64,000 bases of DNA. Origin: Neisseria arctica (GTDB taxonomy: Bacteria; Pseudomonadota; Gammaproteobacteria; Burkholderiales; Neisseriaceae). Location of the stretch: positions 558,001-622,000 of the forward strand of contig NZ_CP091510.1 in assembly GCF_022870905.1 (NCBI RefSeq), written 5' to 3'. Below are positions 53,420 to 63,630 of this stretch, piece after piece; position 1 is the stretch's first letter; every line of letters starts with the position of its first letter. Below the pieces are notes generated by a model that saw only the letters and a list, made by a program, of their open reading frames with translations, did no database searches and was not told where the DNA came from. Both the position numbers and the translations under genes were made by a program.

Positions 53420-54244
53420 TTAAAATTTGATTGGATTTGTTTGTTGGGGCGATGTATCCGTATGCGTGTGGGCGACCGGGCTGTCGGTCATCACTTTACT
53501 ACGGACAAAGTTTTCGGAAATTTCTTTGAGTTGGAAACGGTCTGCTCCGGGATATTGTTCGGGCATGAGGGGAGCGTCAAAATCGATACGGATGCATAGG
53601 CCGGGCATGGAAACTATACGCCAAAGAGAGCGGAAAAGGTTTGTTTTGCCTGCATACGAGGCGGTGGTGGTGCGTTGCCCGGTATGATCATAATAGCGTA
53701 AAGCAATACTTTGAATCGGTACGTTGCTGTCGATGGCGGCTTGGAACAATGCGGCTTTGAAAGGTAAAACATCAATACCCAGTGAAGTGCGTGCCTCAGG
53801 AAAGAAGCTGACATTCAAACCATGCCGAAGGGCGTCGTTAACTGCTTGTTTGGCCGGTTCGATATCGCGGCGGGAGTCGCGGTTGATGAATACTGTGCCG
53901 GCATTTCGTCCCATTTTGCCTAATATGGGCCAGCCGCTGATTTCTTTTTTTGCAATGAAACTGCTTGGATAGACTGCGCTGATGGCAAAAATATCCAACC
54001 ATGAAATATGGTTGGCGGCAACTAATGCACCTGTCCCTTGCAGCATTCGGGGCGGTGCTCCGATTTCAAGGCGGATATCCATGGCTGTCAAAGCACCGCT
54101 ACCTAGACGGATCAATACCTGTTCCCGCCCGGCTGCATCGTCGCTTTTTACATTGCGCAGGTCGCGACCGGTACGGAACAACCAACATGCCATACGGCAT
54201 AAGCGGGTGATACGTTTGGTAAGAGGGGCTTTTTGTTTGGACAT
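53420..54244 (-). CDS. 1-acyl-sn-glycerol-3-phosphate acyltransferase (NlaA/PlsC family)
   Basis: A 274-residue membrane-associated acyltransferase that adds the second acyl chain in phosphatidic acid synthesis. The catalytic HX4D box is NHISWLD (His79, Asp84). The substrate-binding block reads FFPEARTS (149-154) in place of the usual EGTR, and GTVFINRDSRRD is the second family block. Such block III changes are typical of the lysophospholipid acyltransferases NlaA and NlaB in Neisseria, which are additional to PlsC; I lean to nlaA but cannot prove it. The hydrophobic start is short. The gene is flanked by intergenic DNA on both sides. Confidence 0.86.
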   Translation of the reverse strand: MSKQKAPLTKRITRLCRMACWLFRTGRDLRNVKSDDAAGREQVLIRLGSGALTAMDIRLEIGAPPRMLQGTGALVAANHISWLDIFAISAVYPSSFIAKKEISGWPILGKMGRNAGTVFINRDSRRDIEPAKQAVNDALRHGLNVSFFPEARTSLGIDVLPFKAALFQAAIDSNVPIQSIALRYYDHTGQRTTTASYAGKTNLFRSLWRIVSMPGLCIRIDFDAPLMPEQYPGADRFQLKEISENFVRSKVMTDSPVAHTHTDTSPQQTNPIKF

Positions 54245-54651
54245 GGCGCCGAAATTAGGTTTTTTAATCTAATCTTAAATTATATTACAAGTTTGTTGGG
54301 TGTGCAGACTAAATCTGATTTGGCTTGGGAACAGTATTGTTTGGAGTATATATAGACATATATGGAATACGGCTAAGATTTCAGACGGCATTTTTGAAAA
54401 TGAAACATAAATCTGGCAGATGGCAAATAAAAATACAAGAATAAGCTTCGGGCTTGTTTTGTTTTCGTACCTTTTTATTTGGGGCCGTCTGAAAAGCAAG
54501 CCGATAAGCGCGCATATCAACTATGATTTTATAGTTTATGCTTTCCGTCATGCAGTCTGCGGGCAGGCTTTGGATTGCATGCCGGTGAAGGATGGTGAAA
54601 AAGCGCTTTATGAAGGCTGTGGTAATTTTATACGGGTTTTTGTGTTGCCTT
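54245..54651. other. intergenic region with two separate DUS copies
   Basis: DUS copies stand near 54379 (minus orientation) and 54483 (plus orientation), about 90 bases apart, too far to form a simple hairpin. An 86-codon frame at 54420-54680 lacks a ribosome-binding site and overlaps the sixA stop, and is not accepted. The nlaA-like promoter should lie near the left end. Confidence 0.35.
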
Positions 54652-55125
54652 TTATCGTGCCGCTAATACAGAAGGGGTAAGTGCGGCTTTGAGCTTGACG
54701 TTATATCCGCCTTCTTCTGTTGCTTTGACTTGAAGCCACCAGAATCCTCCTTTTTTGTATGACCAATATTGTTTGTCGGACCAATCGCCATTGAATAAAA
54801 AAGCGGTTAGCTCGCCCAACCAAGGCTGGTGGCCGACAATGACAACGGTTTCATCGTTATGGATACTTTCTAATAGCCGGGGGAGCGTGCGGGCATCGGT
54901 TTCCGGATTGAGGCGGGAAAGCGACAAATAATCCTTCCTCAGATAAGAAGCGGTTTGCCGGCTGCGTTCTGCTTGTGATGCCCATAATTGATAATTGGGA
55001 GGCAGGTGTCGGTTTAGCCAGGCGGCCATTTGTTTGGCTTGTTTGCATCCTTTGTCGGTCAGACGGCGTTCCAGATCGGGTGGTCCGTATTCGGCTTCGG
55101 CATGCCGCCATAAAATAAGATCCAT
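54652..55125 (-). CDS. sixA: phosphohistidine phosphatase SixA
   Basis: A 157-residue histidine-phosphatase-superfamily enzyme. The catalytic RHA triad is in LILWRHAEAEYG (Arg7-His8), and the second His is in VIVGHQPWLGEL. SixA removes phosphate from histidine in phosphorelay or PTS-Ntr proteins; in E. coli NPr is a target. A ptsN gene lies 2 kb away in this window, so a functional link is possible. The ATG at 55125 follows AAAGGGA; the long frame extension upstream is not coding. It diverges from ubiC. Confidence 0.9.
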   Translation of the reverse strand: MDLILWRHAEAEYGPPDLERRLTDKGCKQAKQMAAWLNRHLPPNYQLWASQAERSRQTASYLRKDYLSLSRLNPETDARTLPRLLESIHNDETVVIVGHQPWLGELTAFLFNGDWSDKQYWSYKKGGFWWLQVKATEEGGYNVKLKAALTPSVLAAR

Positions 55126-55193
55126 TTTTATTCCCTTTAAAGTATCCGCTAATCGTATTGTGATTATAGCGTGCTTTTCAGGCGGCCTATATA

Positions 55194-55721
55194 ATGCGGC
55201 GCATGGATAATTTATTAGATTGGCAGGCTTCTTTGCCGGATGTTTTTTTTGCTCCCGAAGTGGTAGTCGCACAATCTTTGACGGCGGCCTTGCGCAGTTT
55301 GGGGGCGGAATTTTCAGTGCGGCTGCTGTATCTTGGGAATGTGGGTTTTGATCCGATTTTTGCCGGTGGTTTGCAAGAGCAGGGTAAAAATAATTGGTTT
55401 GCCCGCGATGTTTTATTGTGTTTGAACGGCACACCGGTAGTGTGGGCACGTAGTATGTGTCATGAAGGTGCAGATAGATGGTCGGCATTACTTGATTGTG
55501 GTACCCAACCTTTGGGGGAACGTTTGTTTGACGGCTCTCTGCCCTTGATCCGTACGTCTTTCGAATACGCAAGTATACCGCCTGCCCGGTTGCCGCAAGG
55601 TTTGGTTGCGCAGGAGGTATTGGCAAGGCGTTCGTTTTTTGATTGGGAAGGGCAAACACTTGGTTTGGCAGAATGCTTTTTACCTGCTTTGTCTCAGTTT
55701 TTACCGGCCAAGCCACAATAA
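55194..55721 (+). CDS. ubiC: chorismate pyruvate-lyase UbiC
   Basis: A 175-residue enzyme that cleaves chorismate to 4-hydroxybenzoate and pyruvate, the first committed step of ubiquinone synthesis. The fold is recognised from RLLYLGNVGFDPIFAGG-like segments, WARSMCHEGADRW (where family members have the active-site Arg), PLGERLFDGSLPLIRTSFEYA and the final RRSFFDWEGQTLGLAECFLPAL with the catalytic Glu. It precedes ubiA, which uses its product. The first ATG and one three codons later are both possible starts. Confidence 0.92.
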   Translation: MRRMDNLLDWQASLPDVFFAPEVVVAQSLTAALRSLGAEFSVRLLYLGNVGFDPIFAGGLQEQGKNNWFARDVLLCLNGTPVVWARSMCHEGADRWSALLDCGTQPLGERLFDGSLPLIRTSFEYASIPPARLPQGLVAQEVLARRSFFDWEGQTLGLAECFLPALSQFLPAKPQ

Positions 55722-55944
55722 GTTTGCTGGCGGCTTAGTTTGCATTATGAAAAGCTGTTTTTATAATTAAGGCGCCGGGTGCTAAATTTAAGACATAGGA
55801 TCAATATGTGGTAGATGGAATGTAAAAGCCATATAATGCCCGATTGCCTGAAATATGCTTTCATTGCTCAAATATATTTCTATAATATTGATATAAAATT
55901 TTCAGACGGCCTTGTGAAAACCAACTCCTTTACTTTAACTTTCC

Positions 55945-56853
55945 ATGGAAAAGAATATTAAAAGACTATTACTGCGGTTTCTGCCCCGTTATGCGGTTGG
56001 CAGAATATCGGTGTATGCGCGTCTGATGCGTATCGAGAAGCCTATTGGTACGTTGCTTTTATTGTGGCCGACGCTTTGGGCGCTATGGATTGCGGCAGAA
56101 GGTATGCCCGATTGGCCTATTTTGTTTGCCTTCGTTTGCGGTACTTTTTTAATGCGCAGTGCGGGATGCGTCATTAATGATTTTGCTGACCGTGATATAG
56201 ACGGGGCGGTTGAGCGTACAAACCAAAGGCCGTTTGCCAAAGGTTTGGTTACCAAAAGCGAAGCTTTGCTGTTGGTGTTGATATTGTGTTTGTTGGCAGC
56301 CTTGTGTTTGTTGCCTTTAAACGTGCTGACGTGGCTGATGAGCCTGCCTGCACTGTTTCTGGCGATGACTTATCCCTTTACCAAAAGATTCTTTCCCTTG
56401 CCGCAACTCTATCTCGGTTTGGCCTTTTCATTCGGTATTCCTATGGCTTTCGCAGCGGTAAGCGCGGATGTACCTCATTTGGCATGGTTGCTTTTTGTGG
56501 CTAATGTGTTTTGGACATTGGCTTACGACACTGTTTATGCCATGGTTGATAAAGAAGATGATCTTAAAATAGGCATTAAAACGTCAGCCATTACATTTGG
56601 CGATTATGATGTTGCGGCGGTGATGTTATGTCATTTCTGGTTTACTGCTTTGATGGCTGTTTTAGGGTGGCAGATTGGAGCAACATGGCCTTATTGGGTG
56701 GTTTTACCGATTGTCGTTTACTGGCAATGGCATCAGTATCGGACGATTAAGACGCGTGATCGGGGAGCATGTTTCCGTATATTTTTAGAAAATAACCGGA
56801 TAGGCCTGCTTTGGTTTGTGGGTATTGTTTTACATTATGCTTTCAAACTTTAA
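55945..56853 (+). CDS. ubiA: 4-hydroxybenzoate octaprenyltransferase UbiA
   Basis: A 302-residue inner-membrane prenyltransferase with about eight or nine helices that attaches the polyprenyl tail to 4-hydroxybenzoate. The first Asp-rich motif is [19 protein letters not shown] and the second is [21 protein letters not shown], both with their Asp clusters intact. A DUS stands in the 220-base gap after ubiC. Since UbiC makes its substrate, the two genes form a functional unit and may be co-transcribed. Confidence 0.95.
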   Translation: MEKNIKRLLLRFLPRYAVGRISVYARLMRIEKPIGTLLLLWPTLWALWIAAEGMPDWPILFAFVCGTFLMRSAGCVINDFADRDIDGAVERTNQRPFAKGLVTKSEALLLVLILCLLAALCLLPLNVLTWLMSLPALFLAMTYPFTKRFFPLPQLYLGLAFSFGIPMAFAAVSADVPHLAWLLFVANVFWTLAYDTVYAMVDKEDDLKIGIKTSAITFGDYDVAAVMLCHFWFTALMAVLGWQIGATWPYWVVLPIVVYWQWHQYRTIKTRDRGACFRIFLENNRIGLLWFVGIVLHYAFKL

Positions 56854-57051
56854 ATGGATCCGTCTGTGGCCGCCTAAGGTGCCGAAGTTGAGTTTTAAAG
56901 CACTTTTTAAATTATAGATGATTGATTTATTTTTGGAATTGTGCTGATTATGTTGCCGTTGCAAATGTAAAATACTTTGCAAAGATTGAGATTTAAAACA
57001 ACACTCGGTACAATCAGCGATTGTTTTGCTTACTTACTAAAGAGAAGTTCT

Positions 57052-57501
57052 ATGAGCCTTATCGGCGAAATTTTGCCCATCTCCCATATTTTATTAGATT
57101 TGGAAGTTAGCAGTAAAAAACGTCTGTTCGAACAGGTGGGTCTGCTGTTGGAAAATGAGGCCGGTTTGGCACGGGCGGATGTTTTCGATTGTCTTTTTGC
57201 CCGTGAAAAACTAGGTACTACCGGTTTGGGGCAGGGCGTTGCCATCCCCCACGGTCGTCATGCTTCTGTAAAAAAAGCTGTCGGTGCGTTTATCCGTACC
57301 AAAGAACCGGTTGCTTTCGATGCGCCTGACGGTAAGCCTGTTTCGCTTGTTTTCGTATTGTTGGTGCCTGAAAATGCGACGGGCCAGCACCTCGAAGTTT
57401 TGTCTAAGCTGGCGGGCAAATTTTCACAAAAAGCAGTACGGGAAGCCTTGATGACTGCAACCGATCCCACAGAGGTACAGCACCTGCTAACCGAAGAGTA
57501 A
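57052..57501 (+). CDS. ptsN: PTS IIA-like nitrogen-regulatory protein PtsN
   Basis: A 149-residue EIIA-Ntr protein. The phosphorylated His is His67 in [11 protein letters not shown]. The conserved N-terminal [19 protein letters not shown] and the middle [29 protein letters not shown] are present. The ATG at 57052 is chosen because homology starts there and AGAGAAG precedes it; the frame upstream is open but not family-like. It starts the ptsN-hprK-rapZ cluster typical of betaproteobacteria, where it acts in regulation rather than sugar uptake. Confidence 0.93.
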   Translation: MSLIGEILPISHILLDLEVSSKKRLFEQVGLLLENEAGLARADVFDCLFAREKLGTTGLGQGVAIPHGRHASVKKAVGAFIRTKEPVAFDAPDGKPVSLVFVLLVPENATGQHLEVLSKLAGKFSQKAVREALMTATDPTEVQHLLTEE

Positions 57502-57506
57502 ATATT

Positions 57507-58469
57507 ATGCCGAGTGTTTCTGTCCGCCGCCTGTATCAAGATAATCAAACCAAATTGCAGTTGGCTTGGGCAGCCGGTACGGCAGGTGCCGACAACCGCA
57601 TCGGCGTAGAGGCCGACAAGCCCGTTTTGGCGCTGGTCGGCCATTTGAATTTTATCCATCCCAATCAAGTGCAAGTGTTAGGTGTTGCCGAAGTCGATTA
57701 TCTGCAGCGCGTTGAGAACGGTGATATCTCATACAGTTTCGACCAATTGTTTGATTTCCCGATGTCGCTGGTGATTGTCGCTAATGGCCTGCCTGTGCCG
57801 CCTATTTTGCGTGATTATTGCCATACCCATAATGTACCGCTGCTGACTTCAAAGCTGGAAAGCCCATATCTAATGGATGTGTTGCGGATTTATCTGCAGC
57901 GAACTTTGGCTGTTTCCACGGTAAAGCACGGTGTGTTTTTGGATGTATTCGAAGTGGGAGTGTTGATTACAGGGCAATCGGGCTTAGGTAAGAGTGAGCT
58001 GGCTTTGGAATTGATCTCACGGGGACATAGCTTGATTGCAGATGATGCGGTGGAGCTTTACCGAACAGGCCCGGAAACATTGGACGGACGCTGTCCGCCG
58101 ATGTTGCGTGATTTCTTGGAAGTACGCGGTTTAGGGGTGTTGAATATCCGCCATATTTTTGGCGAAACCTCTATCCGACCTAAAAAAATACTTCAATTAA
58201 TCATTAATTTGGTTGCAGCTGATGATGAGTATATGAAGCGGCTCGACAGATTGAGTATCCGTACCGAAACCGAATCCATCTTAGATGTAAGTGTACGTTC
58301 GGTGACCCTGCCGGTAGCGATAGGTCGAAACCTTGCTGTTTTGGTAGAAGCTGCGGTGCGGAACTATATCTTGCAATTACGGGGTAAAGACAGCACCAAA
58401 GAATTTCTCGAACGCCATCAAACTATGTTAAAAGAAGACGAACTCAACCATGAAAATAGTTCTAATTAG
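57507..58469 (+). CDS. hprK: HPr kinase/phosphorylase
   Basis: A 320-residue bifunctional enzyme that phosphorylates and dephosphorylates HPr on Ser. An N-terminal HprK_N domain (residues 1-130) is followed by the catalytic domain with [13 protein letters not shown] (His141) and P-loop GQSGLGKS (156-163). The family signature [17 protein letters not shown] follows. It starts six bases after ptsN and its 3' end overlaps rapZ by 20 bases, indicating one operon. Confidence 0.96.
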   Translation: MPSVSVRRLYQDNQTKLQLAWAAGTAGADNRIGVEADKPVLALVGHLNFIHPNQVQVLGVAEVDYLQRVENGDISYSFDQLFDFPMSLVIVANGLPVPPILRDYCHTHNVPLLTSKLESPYLMDVLRIYLQRTLAVSTVKHGVFLDVFEVGVLITGQSGLGKSELALELISRGHSLIADDAVELYRTGPETLDGRCPPMLRDFLEVRGLGVLNIRHIFGETSIRPKKILQLIINLVAADDEYMKRLDRLSIRTETESILDVSVRSVTLPVAIGRNLAVLVEAAVRNYILQLRGKDSTKEFLERHQTMLKEDELNHENSSN

Positions 58470-59304
58470 CGGTCTTTCCGGTTCGGGGAAATCGGTTGCG
58501 CTAAGATTATTGGAAGATTTAGGTTATTTTTGCGTCGATAATCTTCCGCTCAAACTTTTACCCTCACTTATTCTTTACCATATCGGTGAAGAGACTGTAG
58601 AAAATTTGGGAATCAGTGTCGATATCCGTTCACGCATTGATTTGTGTGAAGCACGAAAGCATATTGAAAATCTTCGAAACCAGGGCCATGAAGTCGAAGT
58701 GCTGTTTTTGGAGGCTGAGGAAGGCGTATTGGTACGGCGTTTTTCCGAAACACGCAGAAGCCACCCCCTATCTGGTCAAAATCTCACACTGTTGGAAAGT
58801 TTGAATCAAGAAAGGCAAGCCCTATCGCCGCTTAGAGAAATAGCATACTGCATTGATACTTCTAAGATGAATGCCCAACAGTTGCGTTATACCGTACAGC
58901 AATGGTTACAAATCCAGCGTAAGGGCTTATTGGTTATTTTGGAATCTTTTGGTTTCAAATACGGCGTGCCGACCAACGTCGATTTCTTATTCGATATGCG
59001 CAGCCTGCCTAATCCCTATTATGATCCTGAATTAAGGCCGTTTAACGGCATGGATAAAGAAATTCAAGATTATCTTGATGCCCAGCCTTTAGCGGGTGAA
59101 ATGCTTGAGGATATCAACTTATTTCTTTCCCGTTGGTTGCCGAGAATGCAGATAGAAAGCCGTAGTTATGTCACCATAGGCATCGGTTGTACTGGTGGCC
59201 AGCACCGTTCGGTTTATATGGTTGAGCGCTTGGCGGAACGGCTTTCCGGTCAGTATGAACTTCTGGTACGCCACCGCCAGGCACAGAATTTAGCCATGCG
59301 TTAA
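58450..59304 (+). CDS. rapZ: RNase adapter protein RapZ
   Basis: A 284-residue protein with Walker A GLSGSGKS (residues 8-15), the D-N-L-P switch and a C-terminal RNA-binding domain ([25 protein letters not shown] segment, then [21 protein letters not shown]). In E. coli RapZ guides RNase E to GlmZ and binds glucosamine-6-phosphate. In betaproteobacteria its gene sits with hprK and ptsN as here. It overlaps hprK by 20 bases, so translation is probably coupled. Confidence 0.95.
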   Translation: MKIVLISGLSGSGKSVALRLLEDLGYFCVDNLPLKLLPSLILYHIGEETVENLGISVDIRSRIDLCEARKHIENLRNQGHEVEVLFLEAEEGVLVRRFSETRRSHPLSGQNLTLLESLNQERQALSPLREIAYCIDTSKMNAQQLRYTVQQWLQIQRKGLLVILESFGFKYGVPTNVDFLFDMRSLPNPYYDPELRPFNGMDKEIQDYLDAQPLAGEMLEDINLFLSRWLPRMQIESRSYVTIGIGCTGGQHRSVYMVERLAERLSGQYELLVRHRQAQNLAMR

Positions 59305-59375
59305 ACAGTATGGAATCGTTATTGCTTTGAAAAGTTAAAAGCTTAGAAATACAATCTGCTATAATGCAGTTTTAT

Positions 59376-59403
59376 TTTCAGGCAGCCTTGGTGCTGCCTG
59401 AAA
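59376..59403 (+). terminator. terminator after rapZ
   Basis: TTTCAGGCAGC and GCTGCCTGAAA around a six-base loop. It is related in look to DUS hairpins but lacks the DUS core. Confidence 0.65.
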
Positions 59404-59529
59404 TACATTATTCTTTTCCGAGATATTTTCAGACGGCATATTGGTTTGATAACTCAATAAAAGCCAAAAATAACCTGGCCTAATAATGGGCCTCTGCCAA
59501 TTATGAAATAAAAAATTAAAGAGAACAAT

Positions 59530-60471
59530 ATGGCAATCCAATGGTATCCCGGCCACATGCACAAGGCCAAAAAAGCCATTATTGAAAGGCTTAAAAGTGT
59601 TGATATGGTGATCGAGGTACTCGATGCCCGGTTGCCGGCTTCCAGCGAAAATCCGCTGTTGGCAAAGCTTTCAGCCGATAAACCGAAATTGAAGATTTTA
59701 AATAAACAGGATTTGGCGGATCCGGAGCGTACCGCTGTGTGGCTGGCTGAGTTTCAAAGCCGTCCTAATACCAATGCGATTGCGCTGGATGCCTCAGACC
59801 GAGGGGCAGCTGCCAAATTAATTGAAGCCTGCCGAAAGTTGGTGCCAAACCGTAAAGGTGTCGACAAGCCGTTGAGGGTATTGATTTGCGGTATCCCCAA
59901 TGTGGGCAAATCTACCTTGATTAACGGTATGCTGGGTAAAAAGTCAGCCAAAACGGGTAATGAACCCGGGATTACTAAAGCCGAGCAACGTTTGTTTTTG
60001 GCCGATGATTTTTGGTTGTACGATACGCCGGGAATGCTATGGCCTAAAATCATTGTAGAGGAAAGCGGTTATAATCTGGCTGCCAGCGGTGCGGTGGGGC
60101 GTAATGCTTTGGATGAGGAAACCGTAGCACTTGAGCTTTTGGACTATCTGCGCCGTCATTATTTGTCGTTGTTGCAGGAGCGTTACCAAGCCGATAGAGA
60201 TGCAAGCAGCCACTGGCGTGATGACGAGTGGTTGGAATGGATAGGACGTAAACGCGGCGCATTATTGCCGGGCGGGCGCATCAACTACCAAAAAGCCGCC
60301 GAAAATACGTTAACTGATTTTCGCGACGGCCAAATCGGCCGCATTACTTTGGAAACGCCGCAACAGTGGGAAAATTGGTTGAAAAAAGCCCGGCAGCACG
60401 AGGCGGCGTTAAAAGCCGAACGCGAGGCGAGAAAAGCGGCGCGTAAAGGCCAACCCCTGCAAGAGCATTAA
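59530..60471 (+). CDS. ylqF: ribosome biogenesis GTPase YlqF/RbgA
   Basis: A 313-residue circularly permuted GTPase. G4 NKQD (residues 58-61) precedes G1 GIPNVGKS (121-128) and G3 DTPG (165-168), as in the YlqF/RbgA family involved in late 50S subunit assembly. The N-terminal WYPGHMHKAKKAI motif is characteristic. The C-terminus is Lys/Arg/Ala-rich (RQHEAALKAEREARKAARKG). AAAGAGAAC before the ATG serves as ribosome-binding site. It is transcribed alone, with a DUS pair after it. Confidence 0.93.
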   Translation: MAIQWYPGHMHKAKKAIIERLKSVDMVIEVLDARLPASSENPLLAKLSADKPKLKILNKQDLADPERTAVWLAEFQSRPNTNAIALDASDRGAAAKLIEACRKLVPNRKGVDKPLRVLICGIPNVGKSTLINGMLGKKSAKTGNEPGITKAEQRLFLADDFWLYDTPGMLWPKIIVEESGYNLAASGAVGRNALDEETVALELLDYLRRHYLSLLQERYQADRDASSHWRDDEWLEWIGRKRGALLPGGRINYQKAAENTLTDFRDGQIGRITLETPQQWENWLKKARQHEAALKAEREARKAARKGQPLQEH

Positions 60472-60493
60472 ATGTTAATTTGATGAAACAATA

Positions 60494-60531
60494 TTTTCAG
60501 ACGGCTTGGCAATATACGGGCCGTCTGAAAA
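60494..60531 (+). terminator. DUS inverted-repeat hairpin after ylqF
   Basis: TTTTCAGACGGC and GCCGTCTGAAAA are in the outward order (inverse copy first), with a 13-base loop. It lies between ylqF and the GIY-YIG gene. Confidence 0.7.
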
Positions 60532-60565
60532 ATACCGGTTCAAATTTGATTGCATTACGGAAACC

Positions 60566-61507
60566 ATGTCGAAACCACGTTCGCAAACCATCAGAATTTT
60601 TTTACCCGACGGTAATCCGCGCAGTATCCGCAAAGTAGAGCGCAGCAGTAACAGCAATATCCGCCTGTTTGATATTCCGCGCGCTGAGCTGGGAAAATTT
60701 TGTCAAATGAACGAAGCGGCAAATATGGGTATTTACCTGCTGCTCGGAGACGGTCAGCTCTACATCGGGCAAACTTCCGATTTGGGCGCGCGTCTGAAAA
60801 CGCATGACAAAAACAAACCGTTTTGGCAACGGGCATTTGCCGTTGTTTTAAATAACGATTTCCGTACGTTCGATCATTTGTATTATCTTGAGAAAACCGC
60901 TATCGAGCATGTGCAGAAGGCGGGACGGCTGGTGTTGGAAAATGGAACGGCCGGAAACAACCATCGCCATCTGCATGATTCGATCAGATCGGACTGCGAG
61001 AATATTTTTGATGAAATCGAAACCCTATTGGCGGTATTGAATCAGGATTTTTTCACGGAAGAGAAGGCTGCTGTATTGCCTGAGATATGCGCTTCGGGTG
61101 TTGTGGTGGAAAATGGAAAAACTTTATCCGTTGAAACAACGGCTGATGAGAGGCTGTCTGAAAACAATAGGGAGATATTTTATTGTAAACGTGGCGTTGC
61201 GGATGCGCGTGGCTTTTTACATGAGGACGGTAAGCAATTTATTGTAATGGCGGGTTCTTTGATCAATAGCGAGTATGCTTCATATGCGCCGCGCGCTATT
61301 GAAATACTGCGTCAACAATGGCTTTCAGAGGGCTTGTTGTCGCCGGTAAATTCCAAACAATACCGATTGAATCAAGATCAGATATTTAGCAGTGTCAGTT
61401 ATGCGGCTGTGATGGTAATTGGTAAGAACGCGAATGGTAGAGCTGAATGGAAGAATGCTTCGGGCCGAACATTTAAGGAATGCTATCCGCAAGAGTCTGA
61501 AAAATAA
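60566..61507 (+). CDS. GIY-YIG nuclease family protein with DUF4357 domain
   Basis: A 313-residue protein. An N-terminal GIY-YIG domain has GIYLLLGDGQLYIGQTSDLGARL (GIY at 55-57, YIG at 66-68, Arg76) and a later Glu in YYLEKTAIEH. The C-terminal part (about 235-310: RGVADARGFLHEDGKQFIVMAGS and TFKECYPQ) matches DUF4357, seen fused to GIY-YIG domains in accessory nucleases. The ATG at 60566 is preferred since MSKPRSQTIRIFLPDGNPRSI is the usual start of these proteins; an upstream ATG at 60506 overlaps the DUS hairpin. DNA target and role are unknown; these are often near defence or mobile loci. Confidence 0.82.
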   Translation: MSKPRSQTIRIFLPDGNPRSIRKVERSSNSNIRLFDIPRAELGKFCQMNEAANMGIYLLLGDGQLYIGQTSDLGARLKTHDKNKPFWQRAFAVVLNNDFRTFDHLYYLEKTAIEHVQKAGRLVLENGTAGNNHRHLHDSIRSDCENIFDEIETLLAVLNQDFFTEEKAAVLPEICASGVVVENGKTLSVETTADERLSENNREIFYCKRGVADARGFLHEDGKQFIVMAGSLINSEYASYAPRAIEILRQQWLSEGLLSPVNSKQYRLNQDQIFSSVSYAAVMVIGKNANGRAEWKNASGRTFKECYPQESEK

Positions 61508-61575
61508 AATGGCCGCAAACCGTATGCCTGAAATACTGTAATTATTCAAAAAAACGGTAAACCGATATGATATGG

Positions 61576-61613
61576 TTTCAGACGGTTCCACATTATTTCA
61601 GGCCGTCTGAAAA
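61576..61613 (+). terminator. DUS inverted-repeat hairpin before scpB
   Basis: TTTCAGACGG and GGCCGTCTGAAA about 15 bases apart, between the GIY-YIG gene and scpB. Confidence 0.6.
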
Positions 61614-61628
61614 AATAATATTTTAAGA

Positions 61629-62270
61629 ATGAACGATAAACTTTCTCCCGATGCGCTGATAGAAGCCGCACTGTTAACCCAAATCGAGCCCTTGAGCGAA
61701 AAAGCCATGCGAGAGTTGTGTGTGCCGCCGCTTTCCGCAGATAAGCTGATTGACGTACTTTCTACACTGAAAGCACGTTGGTACAACCGTGCATTGCAGT
61801 TGGTTCACACACATGAGGGCTGGCGCTTCCAAATTGATGCCCGTGCATTCGAGCGTTTGGGCAGTTTGCAGGAGCAGCGCGCACCGCGTTACTCGCGGGC
61901 TGTAATGGAAACACTGGCGATTATCGCTTACCAACAGCCTGTTACCCGAGGTGATATCGAAGGCATACGGGGCGTAGCGGTGTCCAGTAATGTGATGCAG
62001 ACGCTTCAAGACAGAGGTTGGATTGAGGTAATCGGCCATCGGGATACGGTTGGACGGCCGGCTTTGTGGGCGACCACAGAGGCGTTTTTAACCGATTTGC
62101 AGTTGAATGATTTAACCGAGCTGCCGCCGCTTACCGAATTGGGTGAATTGGTGTTGCCGGATTTGATGGAACCCCCGCCTGAAGATGATAGCGAAGAGAT
62201 TGAGAAAGATATAGTGGAAGCGGTAGAAAACGTTTCTGCATCAGAAAACGGCGGCACTTTATTAAATTAA
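61629..62270 (+). CDS. scpB: segregation and condensation protein B (ScpB)
   Basis: A 213-residue subunit of the Smc-ScpAB condensin complex. Two winged-helix domains span about residues 10-165, with LIEAALLTQIEPLSEKAMRELC at the start. The family core is ETLAIIAYQQPVTRGDIEGIRGVAVSSNVMQTLQDRGWIEVIG. The C-terminal tail is acidic and probably disordered. scpA is not in this window. rluB follows on the same strand, the usual neisserial order, with a single DUS in the gap. Confidence 0.93.
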   Translation: MNDKLSPDALIEAALLTQIEPLSEKAMRELCVPPLSADKLIDVLSTLKARWYNRALQLVHTHEGWRFQIDARAFERLGSLQEQRAPRYSRAVMETLAIIAYQQPVTRGDIEGIRGVAVSSNVMQTLQDRGWIEVIGHRDTVGRPALWATTEAFLTDLQLNDLTELPPLTELGELVLPDLMEPPPEDDSEEIEKDIVEAVENVSASENGGTLLN

Positions 62271-62424
62271 AGGCCGTCTGAAAACCGTAATACGGATTAA
62301 ATGATTTTAAAGGCGTTTAATTGGTGTTATCGGGCTAAATGAGGTGGGCAAGCGCCGCACCGTTTTAACCATCCTGCCGCATAAGCCGCAGAAGAACTGT
62401 TTGAAGACAGTTAGGAGATATGTC

Positions 62425-63480
62425 ATGAAAAGTAAACAACCTACCAGCAAACGGGAGTTTAGGGACGGTGTGGGCACCAAACCTACTACCCGCAAACCTC
62501 AAGCCAAACGCTCGGGTAGTCCGAAAGCACAGATGCAAGCGGCTAAAGGTAAGTCGCAAGCTAATGATAAATTAAAAAATACCACTGGCAATGAGCAAAG
62601 TGCGCCAAAAGTGCGTGTCGCACGGGCAAAGAAATTAGTGGTGCGTTCGCCCAACCAAAAAATCCAAGACCGTGTACGAGATTTGAAAGATAAGCGTGTA
62701 GATGCCGAATATATCGAACCAGTACGCTTGCAAAAGGCGTTGGCTGCATCAGGCGTAGGCTCGCGGCGTGAAATGGAAGAATGGATTGCACAGGGCTTGG
62801 TGAAAGTTAACGGGCGAGTGGCCGGTTTGGGTGAAAAAGTCGCTCCGGGTGATCAGGTATTGGTGAAAGGTCAGGTGATTAACCTGAAATGGGCCGACCG
62901 TTTGCCGCGTGTGATTCTGTATTATAAGCAAGAAGGCGAGATTGTTTCGCGAGACGATCCGCAAGGCCGGATCAGCATTTTCGACCGTTTGCCGCAAGCC
63001 GCCAGCAGCCGCTGGGTTGCTATCGGCCGATTGGATATCAATACCAGCGGTTTGCTGATTCTCACTACTTCGGGTGAGTTGGTACAGCGGTTTGCCCATC
63101 CAAGTTTTGAGGTAGAGCGCGAATATGCCGTCCGTGTGTTGGGCGAGTTGACGACCGAGCAAATGAAAATGCTGACTGAAGAGGGCGTGATGCTCGAAGA
63201 CGGTTTGGCAAAAGTAGAGCGCATATACGAGCAGGGCGGAGAGGGTGCGAACAAATGGTATAACGTGGTGATTAAAGAAGGCCGAAACCGCGAAGTACGC
63301 CGTATTTTCGAAAGCCAAGGTTTGACTGTGAGCCGGCTGGTTCGTGTGGGTTTTGGCCCGATAGGATTACCCAACCGTTTGAAACGTGGTCAGTTTTACG
63401 AGTTGAATCCTGCAGAGGTGGCCAATATTATGAAGTGGGCGGATATGCCTCTGCCGGGCGAGCGCCGCCGTAAAAAATAA
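62425..63480 (+). CDS. rluB: 23S rRNA pseudouridine synthase RluB
   Basis: A 351-residue enzyme. It has a long Lys/Arg-rich disordered N-terminus (residues 1-95), an S4 RNA-binding domain (RLQKALAASGVGSRREMEEWI, about 101-145) and the RsuA/RluB catalytic domain with Asp204 in GRLDINTSGLLILT. The family's EGRNREVRRIFES stretch is near the end. It modifies helix 69-adjacent U2605 in E. coli 23S rRNA. The ATG at 62425 follows TAGGAGA; an upstream frame from 62344 is not family-like. Confidence 0.94.
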   Translation: MKSKQPTSKREFRDGVGTKPTTRKPQAKRSGSPKAQMQAAKGKSQANDKLKNTTGNEQSAPKVRVARAKKLVVRSPNQKIQDRVRDLKDKRVDAEYIEPVRLQKALAASGVGSRREMEEWIAQGLVKVNGRVAGLGEKVAPGDQVLVKGQVINLKWADRLPRVILYYKQEGEIVSRDDPQGRISIFDRLPQAASSRWVAIGRLDINTSGLLILTTSGELVQRFAHPSFEVEREYAVRVLGELTTEQMKMLTEEGVMLEDGLAKVERIYEQGGEGANKWYNVVIKEGRNREVRRIFESQGLTVSRLVRVGFGPIGLPNRLKRGQFYELNPAEVANIMKWADMPLPGERRRKK

Positions 63481-63630
63481 GCATATTCTATATGCCGGTT
63501 GTATCAATAAAGGCAGGTATAAGCTCTGTTTAATGTTGGAATTTCAGTATGGTTTTATGATTTGCAGATAGAATCCATTTTCTGGATTTCTCGTTGACTG
63601 ATCATTCTGATGCCGTCTGAAAGAAAAATA

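Noticed and set aside
54420-54680. 86-codon plus-strand frame with a hydrophobic start
   Set aside because: No ribosome-binding site, a DUS inside it, overlap with the sixA stop region on the other strand, and no recognisable family.
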